Assembly: GCA_949710005.1 (NCBI GenBank)
Contig: OX453283.1
Span: forward strand, 20,161,504-20,225,503
Length of the DNA: 64,000 nt
Reading direction: 5' to 3'
Source of the DNA: Ricordea florida
Taxonomy: Eukaryota; Cnidaria; Anthozoa; Corallimorpharia; Ricordeidae
Below, piece after piece: positions 29,527-40,781 of the stretch. Every line of letters begins with the position of its first letter. Positions within the stretch are counted from its first letter, which is position 1. The notes beneath the pieces are model-generated. The model was not told the DNA's origin and did no database searches. It was given only the letters and a program-made list of their open reading frames with translations. The translations under genes and the position numbers were made by a program.

Positions 29527-31350
29527 CTTTGTACCAATTGTAGAGAAGTGAATGTTCACTTCTCTACAATTGGTACAAAGCTCGCAATGAAACTGAAATC
29601 CTTCATTACCTTACCATCTCCCCCCGCAAGGTCTACTGATTTGCCAAAGTTTGTTTTCAAACCAATCACCGAAGAGTTCGTACGCGGCCAACTTAAACAA
29701 CTTAGAACTAACAAAGCAATTGGCCTAGATAATATCAGTGCTCGTCTTCTGAAAGATTCGGCTAGCGTAATTAGTAGAAGTCTCACGAATTTGTTTAATC
29801 AATCTTTGGTCACTCGTAGCTTCCCTTCCCTATGGAAGTTTGGAAAGGTATCTGCCCTCTTCAAAAAAGGCGATCGCTGTGACCCAAACAACTACAGGCC
29901 AATTACTGTGCTACCTACGTTGAGCAAGATTCTGGAGAAGGCAGTACATAACCAACTCTACTATTTTCTCAATGAAAACAAGACCTTTACCTCCAAGCAA
30001 TTTGGTTTTCGACCTAAGCTATCAACTAATACAGCTTTGACACACTTTACAGATAACATCCTTCTGAACATGGACTCTGGTCGTCTTACAGGGGCTGTTT
30101 CCTTGGATCTCTCGAAAGTGTTTGACACAGTTGACCACAACCTTTTACTTCATAAGCTTAAATCGGTCGGACTCTCAGATGACACTAAATTGGTTCCAGT
30201 CATATCTCACGAACAGAAAACAAAGGACGTCTGTCGGAGATGCACTCTCTGTTGCTGTGCCAATAACTGTTGGGGTCCCTCAAGGAAGTATATTAGGACC
30301 GCTTCTTTTTCTTATTTACGTAAATGATTTACCATCATGTCAGCTTGCCAGTGAAATTATTCTTTACGCTGATGACACTGTGATTTATTACTCATCGACT
30401 AATCTGTCTGACCTTGAAAGTAAGTTAAATTCAGATTTGGCTACAATTTCCAACTGGTTTTCGAGAAATCTGTTGACCTTAAATATCTCTAAATGTAATT
30501 ACGTTGTTTTTGGTAACTCACGGAAGCTTAAACTAGTTACTGACGTTTCTCTTAAAGTAAATTCCTCTGCTATTGATAGGTCTGAGTCGTTTAAGTACTT
30601 GGGAGTGGTTATAAACCAAACTATGTCTTGGTCCGAGCACATTGACACTATCAGTACAAAGATCAATCAAAGGATTGGAATGATAAAGAGAATACGACAT
30701 CTTTTACCTCTACATGCTAAGCTAACACTATACAATTGCTTAATCATCCCACTGTTTGACTATGGAGATACAGTGTGGGGTGATAAAAATAACGACACGC
30801 TTATGGGTCAGCTGCAAGTTCTTCAAAACAAGGCAGCCAAGGTCCTGCTTAATTTACCACCAAGAAGTTCATCAACTGAGGCACTAGATCGTCTGGGCCT
30901 AAAGACCCTCTCAAAGAGACAACACTTCCATCGCTGTGTTATGATGCAAAAATATCTGTTGGGGGAAATTGATTTTGAATTTGACGTTAGATGCAATAGT
31001 AGTTTTCATTCTTATCCAACTCGTAGAAGTAATGATTTACACCTTCCTCGCGTGCATACCAATTGGGGCAAGCAAACTTTCATTTACCAAGTCTCTAAGG
31101 ACTGGAACAACTTAGACAATGACATTAAAAACTGCAAATCATTGTCCCTTTTTAAAGCAAAGCTTAAATGTTTGTGAATGATGCACTCTCTGATTGTTTA
31201 GCTATTTTTAAATTCGCTTGATATTGTGAAAGCATTTTTTAGGTAGTTTTTTTTTATTTTTAATTTGCAGGGCCCCACTGAAAACCGCCAAGGCGAGTGG
31301 GCTCCCTGGATAAATATCATTATTATTATTATTATTATATTATTATTATT
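29527..31350 (+). mobile_element. 5'-truncated CR1/jockey-type LINE with ATT microsatellite tail
   Basis: The coding part begins abruptly inside the reverse transcriptase N-terminal region at about 29555, preceded by a 26-bp inverted copy of its own start (29527-29552). The 3' UTR ends GGCTCCCTGGATAAATATC and passes into (ATT)n at 31316-31350, a tail type common in CR1/L2-like LINEs. See the two pseudogene frames for domains. Confidence 0.75.
29555..31177 (+). pseudogene. LINE reverse transcriptase, one frameshift
   Basis: First frame (to about 30175): FVRGQLKQLRTNKAIGLDNI, LWKFGKVSALFKKGDRCDPNNYRPITVL, and TGAVSLDLSKVFDTVDHNLL with the first catalytic Asp region. A frameshift near 30175-30190 moves to the second frame (to 31177): NWFQSYLTNR, VGVPQGSILGPLLFLIYVND, the YADDTVIYYSS active site (about residue 83 of that frame) and a thumb/C-terminal part ending LSLFKAKL. 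No endonuclease domain is present because of the 5' truncation. Clade is CR1/jockey-like by motif style. Confidence 0.85.
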
Positions 31351-31589
31351 TGCTGCGCCGTTTTGCGAAGTTACTTTTCCTGCAAGAGAAAGTTGTGTCA
31401 TTCGAACTGCATCGGTAAGTAGGTGTTTGTTGTCTTTCGAAGCATCTAAACAATTGCCAATTACCTTTTCAAATAATTCTCCAATGTATTAACTGATTTA
31501 TCGATGCGTTTTCGGAGATCGAAGGAGCTGAATGCTTTACACACAGTCGTGTTTGGGGGTCAGTAAATTATTTGTCTGATAAGACTAAA
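31351..31589. other. Spacer between two LINE insertions
   Basis: No feature seen. Confidence 0.4.
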
Positions 31590-31940
31590 CTTTTTTTTTT
31601 TTTTTTTTTTTTTGCGGTAACTCATCTTTATTACATGAAACAATGGATTCATACAGAGTGAAATGACAAGACAGTAATTACTTACAATACTAATATCGCT
31701 TACGCCACTACTGACATTACTTACAATACAACCATTACCTACACTACGATTACTACTAACACTACGATTACACATAACAACTACTACAGATGTTCTGCCT
31801 ACACAACTGATAATACAAATCTTGCTCTACATTGTACTCTATTTACACAATTACCTCATATAAAATTACAATACAATTATTTGAATGAACATGGGTGATC
31901 ATGAATGTACATATAAATTCACATCATTTACAAGCAGCAC

Positions 31941-32927
31941 TTACTCCTTTACAAGAAAAATTGGATTGTTATTCAAAACTAGGCTCCATTTTGCCTGAAA
32001 ATGTTTTAAGCTTAAAATGCTTTGAGAGGCTATAAACTTTTCAATTTCATATTTTCTCTTGACCACATCTTCGAAAGGCAAAAAGAGAGGAATTTGTTTA
32101 TTTTTGCGACAATCCCATAAATAAATTTTACCTAATATGATAAAGTAGTTGAGCAAGTTAGATCTTTGATCTAATATTCCTAATATAATGTCAATATATT
32201 CCAGTTTTATTTTATTTGTTACTGTTAACCAAAAGTTTTCAAATTTAGTCCAAAATTCTGTTGAGAGGAAGCATCGATAGAAGAAATGTTCTAATGTTTC
32301 TCGAGAGGTTTGACAAAACGTACAAAGATCGCTTTGAATCCTTCCGATTTTTGCTAATCGGGTATTCAAAAACAAAATATCGTTTAAAATTTTGAACTGA
32401 AAACATTGTACACATGTTTCAAGAGCAACTGATTTTGCCAGTACAAACGCTTTTCGAGTATCTTCTTCACTTAGAATAAAATCTGACATTAGTTTAGAGA
32501 ACCCTCTTGAATGTTTAGCTTTTTCTTGAATGAGTAAAGCATAAAAATTTCTACTTTTGCTCGAGAGAGGATCAAAATCTTTGTTACCACATTTTAACTC
32601 GAGTATATTTAAAACATTTCTATCGACGATGAGATTCTTTAAATGCTTTGGCACAGAGAGACGAACAGCAGACCACGTCAAGTAATTTGAGCCTATTAAT
32701 CCCTTGTTCTTTGCTATGTTAAAAGATTCAACATTGTTTCGAGAGTACATTAAGTCGCTGATAAAAATTATCCCAGCATTCATATAGTTATGATAACAAA
32801 TTGGTTTACCGTCTATCTTTATATTACAATTATACCAAATTATGGAGTCAAAAGCTTTAGAGTCATGTGATGGTGCGACGCAGGTAGGACGCACGAGTTC
32901 GAGCTCTCCACTTTGAAGTTTGGTCAA
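31941..32927 (-). pseudogene. L1/Tx1 ORF2 C-terminal part
   Basis: 328 codons, open further upstream to about 32995 but without RT motifs. It contains the zf-RVT-like block CTFCQTSRETLEHFFYRCFLSTEFW (about residues 203-227) that follows the RT in L1/Tx1-clade ORF2 proteins, and ends near the poly(A) signal region. The RT and endonuclease parts are absent, so only the 3' third was inserted in this orientation. It resembles the C-terminus of the element at 43298. Confidence 0.75.
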
Positions 32928-32977
32928 TCTCAGTTTCTCGACGGATGACGATTTTCTAAGCTCGATAAACGTTCTAT

Positions 32978-33775
32978 ATGAATGTGAGAACCAGATCTAA
33001 AACCTTACAAATGTCCAATACTGAGTCAACCTTAAACAAGCTGGACGCCGTCCTTGCCAAAATAAACGAATTACTCAAGTCAAGAGACTTACAAGAAACA
33101 AAGTTGAATAGTATCCTTGAGAAATTATCCAATTTAGAGAGTTCACAGAGAAAAACCGCTGCCGATGTTGATGCCCTGAAAGAAAGCTACCGCTCACTAG
33201 ACGCGCAAATGATAGATGTAGATAATGAGCTGACTCGCAAAGCGAGCCGCGAAGAATTAGCGTCAGCTTATAAAAAGATGGAGGACCTAGAAAATAGGTC
33301 AAAGAGAAATAACATTGTTATCTGGGGTCTCAAGGAAGGTGCAGAAGCCGCACACAATTCCTTCGAAGATTTTCTGAGAGTTGAATTCTTCGAGAGACAC
33401 ATGCAACTTCAAAACATTGAGGTGATGAGGGCCCATCGAACAAATGTCAACCAACGAGCCAGGGAGGCGAACACCTCTACGGTTAGGCCGATTCATATCT
33501 ATCTTTTGAGATACTCTGACAAAGTTCAAATTCTTAAAGTCGCTGCAAATGCTCTGAAGGACAATCCCTTTCTGGACAGTCAGATTTTTATTTCTGATGA
33601 TGTCTCAAAGAACGTCCGTAAAGACCGAGCAAAGCTTCAAAAAGACTATCTCGAGGGGATTAAAGAAAGAAGTGATGTTGAATTTGCATTCATACCTTGG
33701 TCGGTACCGGCACAAATCTTGTTCAAGGATCGAAACTGTTCAAGATTAAAATCTTTTAAGCTTCCGGATGAGTAA
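32978..33775 (+). CDS. L1/Tx1-type ORF1 protein
   Basis: 265 codons, intact. Residues 15-110 form a long heptad-rich coiled coil (LNKLDAVLAKINELL ... LEKLSNLESS), followed by NRSKRNNIVIWGLKEG (about 105-120), the entry of the RRM-like domain, and a C-terminal domain with QIFISDDVSKNVRKDRAKL. This is the usual layout of L1 ORF1 RNA-binding proteins (Transposase_22). ATG at 32978; a second in-frame ATG at residue 11. Head-to-head with the ORF2 remnant. Confidence 0.8.
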   Translation: MNVRTRSKTLQMSNTESTLNKLDAVLAKINELLKSRDLQETKLNSILEKLSNLESSQRKTAADVDALKESYRSLDAQMIDVDNELTRKASREELASAYKKMEDLENRSKRNNIVIWGLKEGAEAAHNSFEDFLRVEFFERHMQLQNIEVMRAHRTNVNQRAREANTSTVRPIHIYLLRYSDKVQILKVAANALKDNPFLDSQIFISDDVSKNVRKDRAKLQKDYLEGIKERSDVEFAFIPWSVPAQILFKDRNCSRLKSFKLPDE

Positions 33776-33981
33776 ATACGTTCAACTTGTTTTTGAAATT
33801 GTTTTTACTGACGGAGGAATATGTCTACGCTTTGACGTTTATTAATATTTAGCTAAAAATGTCTTCGATTGTTATTGATCTAGTTATCTCGCTGTTAATA
33901 TTCTGATATTGAATGGTGAGCTTGTTCGTTACGCTAGTTATTAATTTGAGTTCAGATTCATTAACACCGATATTGACATCT
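33776..33981. other. Spacer, possibly ORF1-ORF2 intergenic part of the LINE
   Basis: No frame recognised; the inverted LINE segment may extend into it. Confidence 0.35.
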
Positions 33982-34452
33982 CCCTTACCAAAAAACAACT
34001 ATGGGAATGATATGGCAAAGCTTGGGCCATACATGGCCCATATGTGGGAATGGTATGGGAAGGCTTGGTGATGGTATGGAACTGATGTGGGACCTAATTT
34101 TGGCAAAATGTAACCTATGGAAAATATATGGAATGAAAAGGTGATGCCATTCATTATATGGGAGAGCTATGGCAACACAATGTCCATATATATTCCATAG
34201 CACTGACACACATGCTTGCTGCACAACTTGTGTGGAAATGATATGGGGCACCCAATTGTTCAATGTTCCATAGATTATCCATACCACGTGGTATTCACTT
34301 TCTTAAGTTCCATAGAATTTCCATATGATAACTTCATTTGGAAATATCTCCCATAGAGTTTCCATATGATAACTTCATTTGGAAATATCTCCCATAGAAT
34401 TTCCATATGATAACTTCATTTGGAAATATCTCCCATAGAGTTTCCATATGAT
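33982..34452. repeat. CCATA-rich repeat element with a 44-bp tandem tail
   Basis: Starts CCCTTACCAAA at 33982 and is dominated by ATGGGAATG, GGTATGG and CCCATAT words. At 34309-34452 a 44-bp unit (TTTCCATATGATAACTTC then ATTTGGAAATATCTCCCATAG) is repeated about 3.3 times. The same word set with the complementary end TTTGGTAAGGG occurs at 41590-42119, so both belong to one family. Confidence 0.6.
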
Positions 34453-34911
34453 GGCTTTACAGAATCTCTGTGAAGCCGAAGCATAACTGAAAAAGTTTGG
34501 TATGCAAATTCTTTGCAGAGTCCATGTTATGGAAACCTGCAAACAGTACCTTTCAAATGATCCATCTAAGTTTGATGTGACAGTTGTGAATTAGGGATTT
34601 AAGTAGGGAGTCCTGAGTTTCAAATAGAACAATTTTTTAAAAATAGCATTTTTATTACAATACCATGCCTCTTAGTGTCTATAGTAATAATTACAAGTAC
34701 TTGTTAGATAGGATTCTTTTGGATTATTTAACAGTCAATTTGGCTAATCATTTCCATACTCAGCAGACTATTGAATTCATTAAAATGGGAATTTGATTAC
34801 ACTACTTTTCGATAACCTGCCCTACAAATAAAAAAAAAATGCAAAATGTAAGCTGACTCTTGATATTAATTTGACCGTCTACTGATTGGACTTAAGATCT
34901 TAAAGTACTAT
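34453..34911. other. Spacer, nothing identified
   Basis: AT-rich; CACTAC at about 34800 could be an EnSpm-type terminus but no partner was found. Confidence 0.3.
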
Positions 34912-35448
34912 TCAGTCTCTTTCAATATGGTTTGGAAAGAGAGCTGCATATCCCAAAGTGCAGTCAGAAAACTCCATGTAAACACATATGTCAATGATGT
35001 CTTCAAGAAGGACAACAGTGAATCTGTTCCTATTGGGCTTCTGGAGACAGACAATGTGGGTCACAGGGTTCCCCAATACTTCATGCAATTTACAGACATG
35101 TTGATTGGCCATTGTCAGTTTAGAAACTACAGCTCCACAGGACATTCTTGGATCATCCCTGACCACAAAAAACACTTCGATTTGCCCATAACAGATGCTT
35201 TCTCCTTGCTGGTAAGCAATGGTGTAGTTGTTTCTTCTGTACACCCTTTTGTATGTTCTCGAGTGGAATGTTGCTCCTCCAATTTGGAGCCTTGAAAAAA
35301 ATGTCACTTCAGAAATTGACTCCACACCCAAAAACGTCAGTAGATCGTCATCATAGTCTGCATCAGCAGATCTGCGTTGTTTGAGTGCCCCGACTACGAA
35401 GTAGTCTTCCTTCAGGTGTGTTCTATTTGTCCTGAAAATAAAATAGTT
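34912..35448 (-). pseudogene. EnSpm-like transposase, C-terminal exon
   Basis: A TTTTCAG acceptor precedes 35448. The frame reads HLKEDYFVVGALKQRR, FFSRLQIGGATFHSRTYKRVYRRNNYTIAYQQG, YGQIEVFFVV, and ends FPNHIERD. This series (short hydrophobic-basic block with HSRTY, then YGxIE) is typical of the C-terminal part of animal EnSpm/CACTA transposase genes. Its acceptor phase does not match the donor of the 35597 exon, as expected if intermediate exons are lost. Confidence 0.6.
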
Positions 35449-35596
35449 ACCACTGTGAATCTGTGTGCTGTGCAATCATGATACAAGAGCCATGCATGCT
35501 TTCTAAGGCCTAAACTGTTCCTCCAGGTTAAAAATCCCCAAATCATGATGAATTGCTAGATAAAAACTTTGTATATAAAATACAAAAAACTTACCA

Positions 35597-36450
35597 GTGA
35601 AAAATGTTCGTAGCTGCTTTTCCACAGGTACTTCGATGAAGAATCTATTAGCTTTAGAAACGTTTTGACCACAAATGTTACAGCGTCCAGTGCCTTGACC
35701 AAAGTAGGCTTTACAATAATTACAAAAGTAGTGCTTTTCAATGTCTCCCTTCGCTTGACTTACGAATTCCAACAGCTTTTTTACGGACGTTTTGCAGTTG
35801 TTGGGCCGAGGACAGTGTGCTTCAATTACTGAAAGCAGATCGTTAAATGCTTCACGTGTAAGCTTGTGCTTCATAACGAATGTCAACAACATAACAACAC
35901 TCATGCTGCTCGTGAGTGGAGCGCCTGAATAAAGGGTATCATCAGTTTCTGACTCGCTTGCAGAATCTAAGCTAGCATCGTCGTCTTCCCTGAGAAAACG
36001 CGTGTACGAAGTGCCAGGAGTCGACAGTTCTTCATCACTGGCGTCCCCATCCAGTCCCAAATCTCTTGTTTTCGAGATCCCTGGCAATTGTTCATCGCTT
36101 GACAGTGTTGCTTCAGAACTATGAACATCCCATTGAAGAGTGGATTCTTCAAAATTGAAGCTCGTCTCTTCACAGCTGTCGATCTCTGGATCTTCGTTGT
36201 TACGACTTTGAGATACATATGAACAAGAATCAGCTTTTCGGCGGTTAAGCCTTCGACTTTTACTTCGTGCTGCTTCAAATTTGTACGGATTATAATGACG
36301 CAGATATTTTTTGTACCTTCCTCTTCGATACCGTCCATGTTCGTCCATGTCGTCCGCCATGTTGAGAGTAAATGACGTAAACTTGAATAAGTCATGTGGA
36401 CATGTCATGTGACATTGTGCAGCCAATAACGTGACAGTAGAAAAGAGCAT
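35597..36450 (-). pseudogene. EnSpm-like transposase, N-terminal exon
   Basis: Likely start is the inner ATG at about 36360 (MADDMDEHGRYRRGRYKK); the frame is open from 36450. Basic N-terminus, acidic Ser/Asp/Glu linker, then LYSGAPLTSSMSVVMLLTFVMKHKLTREAFNDLLSVIEAHCP, a conserved cap-like block of animal EnSpm proteins, and a zinc-ribbon-like C-X2-C ... C-X2-C (YFCNYCKAYFG...GRCNICG). A strong GTAAGT donor lies at 35595-35596. The central DDE (Transposase_21) exons that should follow are missing; the C-terminal exon starts only about 150 bp later. Confidence 0.6.
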
Positions 36451-37257
36451 CGTTTCTTCGCGCGGGTTTTGATTTTGGTCAAAGGTGACGCATTCGAGCG
36501 TGCACGTTGGGCATTTAATCTGACATTGTAGCTTTCTTTCGGTTGAAAAACTCGTGTCGCGTGTTGTTTACTGTTTAACAGTACTCAAGACAATAAGAAA
36601 TGACAGGAAAATTCAAGAAAAAGGACAACCCCAGCTCGCTTAAGAGAAGGTAAGTTCGAAGTGGGAAAGTTTTCATAACGCGATGGACACGATCGCAAAT
36701 CGATACTAGCTAAAGAATGTTAGACATTATATTCCATTGCTGTTAAAAATGCTTCTCCTACAATCATTGATAACTATACGAACAATGCTTCTGTATTGAA
36801 GTTAATTTAGAGCTACACTGGTTCAGGGAATTGTCGTTTCTTCGAGTAAAAGTTGTCCAACAACCACCCATAGAAATCACTAAGCCGTCCATTGTATGAC
36901 AACAGTTAGTTAATATAGCTTTCCTACAGTAAAAGAAGTGAAGGAACAATATGAATTTACCTAAAACTATAAAGATAATTCCTACTTTAGTCTGTGAAGG
37001 TCGTTAATTTAAGTGTACTCTTTGTTAAACAAACAACTGGAATAGAACGATCGGCAGAAGACGCTTACATCATGATCACGTGACTGAATGGCGGGAAACC
37101 AATAAATTTTTAAAAGCTCTTGAGTTTTATGGAAGAAAAAACTGAGTAAAACGTTAAATTTTGTTTTAGCTGTAATTTCACATTGCTACTCTTGGCTCAA
37201 TGAATTGCTTACCAAGAAATAAAGCTTGAAAATGTAAAAAAAATTAATTTCACAGAG
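36451..37257 (+). other. Possible first exon of the BEN gene, and intron
   Basis: ATG at 36600 gives MTGKFKKKDNPSSLKR up to a GTAAGT donor at 36650, but it ends in phase 2 whereas the next exon needs phase 0 or 1. It may be a real first exon with a different start, a 5' UTR exon, or chance. Confidence 0.3.
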
Positions 37258-40200
37258 TTGTGGTACCTTGTGATGTACGAGGATGATGCCAATCTGAGGG
37301 TTTTAGGGCAACACGAGGTCCGACACATCTGTCCCGATGATGAAGATGACATCCAAGTTGAGGACATGGTAGATGCCATTTGGCTTCCCAATGGCCAGTA
37401 CTATGATGCAAAAGTGCTTCAGATAGGAAGTAAGTTCCTTTTTTTGCTGCAGTTATAGCTATATGTAGCGAACCATTAATCAAAAACTCTGTGTAGAATG
37501 AATTTCTAGGAATCTTCTTCCAGGAAGATTAATCTTGTACCAGTGTAAAATTTTCACAACATTCAATGAAATTAGATTCGACAAAGAGAATTCCATTAAA
37601 TACAAAATCAAGCAGTGTATTGCACTATTCAAGTTTATAAAATTTGCTGGATGGAAGTGATTAATTTGTTCATGGTAATTGCTTCAGGCCTTTGGCTGTT
37701 CAACTGAAGATTGAACTGTATATCTAGCCATAAACCTAACTGTGATACCCGCAGTGTAAATCAGAATACAATACATAAGATTTCATAGAATTTCAATTGA
37801 AGTAGGTCTCTTTATTGGTTCACAAGAGCTTGATTGTTCTTACGGATGATCCAGGTGTGCAAAGAGGGTGACCTGCATATACAGATAATACTCTCTGATA
37901 TCGTTATTCTTTTTTGGTTTTGCATGCAAATAAACATAACAACAGACAGAGCTAGGTAACTCTCTTCCATTTCCTGAAGGCAGATGTAAACAGGCCTTTA
38001 GTGTAACCAGCCGAGTGCAAAGGTCGTTTTGCATTAAATGTTAATTGATAAAATTATTATTTTCATAGTAGAAGCACATGAGGTTTACAACTTCTCTCGT
38101 TAATACCTTTTTATTCTGTAGCTGACAAGAATGAGCTCATGAAAGAGAGAATGAGGTTGGAGAAAGGTAAAAAGAATGCAGATAAGGAAGGTTCAAAAGG
38201 CCAGCAGAAACGAAAGAATCAGATGGATGGTGCAGGGCAGAAGAAAAAGAAAAAGTCAGACAACCAAGCTCAGAATGATAAAGAGATGGACCAAAAGACA
38301 AAAGAAAGAGAAGGAAAGAAAAAGAAAAGAGAAGAGGAACAAAAAAGGCAAAACTTCCTTCAAGAAGCAAGAAAAGCACAAGCAGCACAAAGGTGGTCGT
38401 CCACTTGCTCAAATTCTGATGTTACAATTGTAACGCCTCAAAGTGTCAACTTTACACCAGTGCCACTTCATCGAGGTAATGGGTCTTCCACACCGCTGCC
38501 TTTATCATCTCCCCAAGATCTGCCTTTAACATGTACTTCAGCACCATCACATGCAGTTAAGCAAACAAATCAGCTGTCAGCTTATCCAATGACAACAGAA
38601 CAAGACACAACACCCCCTCTACACTCAACACCAGCTCAAAGCACAGCACTCAATCAACGTACAACACCTGCCCCACCAAAGACATCCACTCAACGCACAA
38701 CACCTCCTCAACGCACAACACCTGCTCAATGCACAAATAAAACTCCAGCTGCAAGAAAGCAAGCAGCAACACCACGAACATCTCATCCAAGAAGAGGAAT
38801 CCATTTCGAGAGTGCTGTTGGTGACAGCAGTGAGGATGAAGTTAGCGAGGAAGATGAAGATTGCAGTAGTGTGGCTGATGAAAGTGGCTCTAGTGGCAGT
38901 TGCTGCAAGGAGCAGAAAATTGAAAATGAAGCGTTGAGAAAGCGACTGGAAAAAGTCCACAGAAGGCTAAACATTGCATGTAAGTAAAGTTTCTGTTCTG
39001 AGATGCAAACTGTTGGATATAAGCAAATTTCTGAACCTATTGGCAAGATGTGTGAGCATTTTAAATGCTATTTTACTGGCAGCTTCTGCAATTTGTGTAT
39101 CTGTTGCTTTTTTATCAATTTAATTATTTTATGTTGTCTTACAGTGAAGGTAAAGACGGTTAAGGAGGTAATAAAGAATAGGCCAGCAGCTGGTATCCTT
39201 GACAGGGCACTTGCTGAAGAGTACAGGGTAATTTTCAATGCTTTTGTGTATTGCATTTGGTCCAGATGCAGTGATTCTATGTTACAGTACATGATGCAAC
39301 ACCTATTAATAATGACCAGAAAGAAAGGTAGAAGTGAAATACCATAAAATTCCGGTTATAAACCCTGGGATTATGCAACTTTGTAATGGGGTTTGGGGTG
39401 GGCTTATAAGCTGAAGGGCTTATAACCGGGGGGGGGGGCGGGGGGGCTTATAAGTTGAATAAAAAAAGTTTCGAAACCAGCCACGGGTCATTTAACCCTG
39501 TTAAGTGCTGTCATCCAGCAAAGGGGGGCTTATATCCGGGGGGGGGGGGGTGGCTTATAACCGGATGTATTTTTTTCTTTCCAGTTAGGTGGGCCTATAA
39601 CCGGGGGGGGGTGGGGGCTATAACTGGAATTTTATGGTATCAGATTTTGTTAATATAAGATTGTGCAATTGCAAACACTTATGTTGGATTGTTTTTATTT
39701 TCAGATGATAGAGGTAATGGAGGGAGCAGGGGTTTTCTGGTATTCTCACCAACGGGCATATTGTAATGCGTTCAAAACTTGGCAAGGCTACATCAATGCA
39801 GCAACTGACATGTTTTTTACAAAGGAGACTCTTCCTGTGTCCTGCACTATGGGAAATGACAAAAAAAGCAAAAATGGTGCTGGCCATCAGCCATTGAACC
39901 CTGTTATCGTCCAGGCCCTTATTGCTAAGTTTGTATCATATTCTATACTATAAAATAAACAAGATACAGTACTGTGCATATACTGATTGGTTGAAGTCAT
40001 TTACCTTGAGTTTATAGAAAGAGAACATTTTCTTAGCATTGATTTTGTTTTCTATGGTTTCCTTTAGGGTATGGAAACACTTACAGGAGTTTTAGAGAAC
40101 TCGATCAGATCTTTTGTTCTCCCAAACTTATGCAAAGTTCTTTCTACGTCCAGTTACTTGGGCCTCCCACTATTAGTTAGTTTTCAGGTGGATAACTCGT

Positions 40201-40517
40201 ACTCCTTCCGCGACCCAAACATTATTTTTGGTGGCCTCCTCTCTCAAACATGCTAGGACACTGAGCCTGCGCACTTGTATAGATACCGCTGACCAGAAGT
40301 ACCAGCTACTCTCTGTTATTAGCTTATTAAATTGCATTTAACAGCATTAGAAATAAAATAATATTAATGAACTTCTTTTTCAGGTAAAGTCTCCTCTAAA
40401 TTTGCAAAAGATGGGCCAACACCCAGCCAACTTGTTCAGAAACTAAATGTCAAGTGTGTAGAGGCACGAAGGCCACCAAGAAGTCGTACCACACCAGCTG
40501 TTCAACAATCAGAATGA
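37258..40517 (+). CDS. BEND5-like BEN-domain protein, multi-exon
   Basis: Exons 37258-37429, 38122-38979, 39145-39227, 39705-39932, 40384-40517. The first reads LWYLVMYEDDANLRVLG ... VDAIWLPNGQYYDAKVLQIG and runs into TDKNELMKERM, the layout of the BEND5 N-terminus. Exon 2 is a Lys-rich then Thr/Pro/Gln-rich linker (TTPPQRTTPAQ repeats) with an acidic EDEVSEEDED run and a short coiled coil. Exons 3-4 hold the BEN domain: ILDRALAEEYR, GAGVFWYSHQRAYCNAFKTW, ATDMFFTKETLPVSCTMG, HQPLNPVIVQALI. The last exon reads KFAKDGPTPSQLVQKLNVKC and ends in TGA. Phases agree from exon 1 to exon 4; the 39932/40384 junction does not. BEN domains bind DNA in chromatin repressors; about 490 aa. Confidence 0.65.
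39340..39639. mobile_element. G-rich MITE in a BEN-gene intron
   Basis: TACCATAAAATTCCGGTTATA at 39340 is mirrored by TATAACTGGAATTTTATGGTA ending at 39639 (one mismatch), with TA at the edges (Tc1/mariner-like). Inside are direct repeats of GGCTTATAACCGG and four G-runs of 8-13 bases. Confidence 0.8.
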
Positions 40518-40605
40518 AGTTATAAGGACAGTTTTTTTATGTTCAAAGTTACATTATTTTGATTCCATTGTTTTGTTAACATACATTGACAGCTTTATTG
40601 AGATA

Positions 40606-40781
40606 AGGCTGGTTTTCACTAGCGACGCAAGCATGCATAAGCGCAAGCAACACACGCAGACACAGTAACGTGTTGTTCATTAGTGTTATTTGTTAGGACA
40701 AAGGGTGCTAACGAACAACATGTTACTGCGTCTGCGTATGTTGCTTGCGCTTATGCTTGCGTCGCTAGTGAAAACAAGCCT
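40606..40781. mobile_element. 176-bp foldback MITE, GGCTGGTTTTCAC family
   Basis: AGGCTGGTTTTCACTAGCGA at 40606 and its inverted counterpart ending 40781 (TCGCTAGTGAAAACAAGCCT) form arms of about 72 bp with few mismatches and a loop near 40680-40710. It lies just after the BEN-gene stop. End sequence is shared with the 19225-19637 element. Confidence 0.75.

Larger units (their letters stand above)
31590..33775. mobile_element. L1/Tx1-like LINE with inverted 5' segment
   Basis: A poly(T) run at 31590-31613 marks the 3' poly(A) end of a minus-strand element. The ORF2 C-terminus follows on the minus strand (31941 to about 32990), and then, from 32978 on, ORF1 in the opposite (plus) direction beginning at its own start. 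This order (poly(A) end - ORF2 3' part - junction - 5' end of ORF1 reading outward) is what twin priming predicts. Flanking target duplication not found. Confidence 0.6.

Noticed and set aside
31560-31775. Ser/Asn/Val-rich minus frame near the poly(T)
   Set aside because: 3' UTR and poly(A) of the LINE; low-complexity translation.
38139-38412. Minus-strand leucine/phenylalanine-rich 'membrane' frame
   Set aside because: Antisense of the Lys-rich linker of the BEN-gene exon.
40071-40256. Extra BEN-gene exon (METLTGVLENSI...)
   Set aside because: It has an acceptor but no donor that makes the last junction in-frame, and no BEN similarity.
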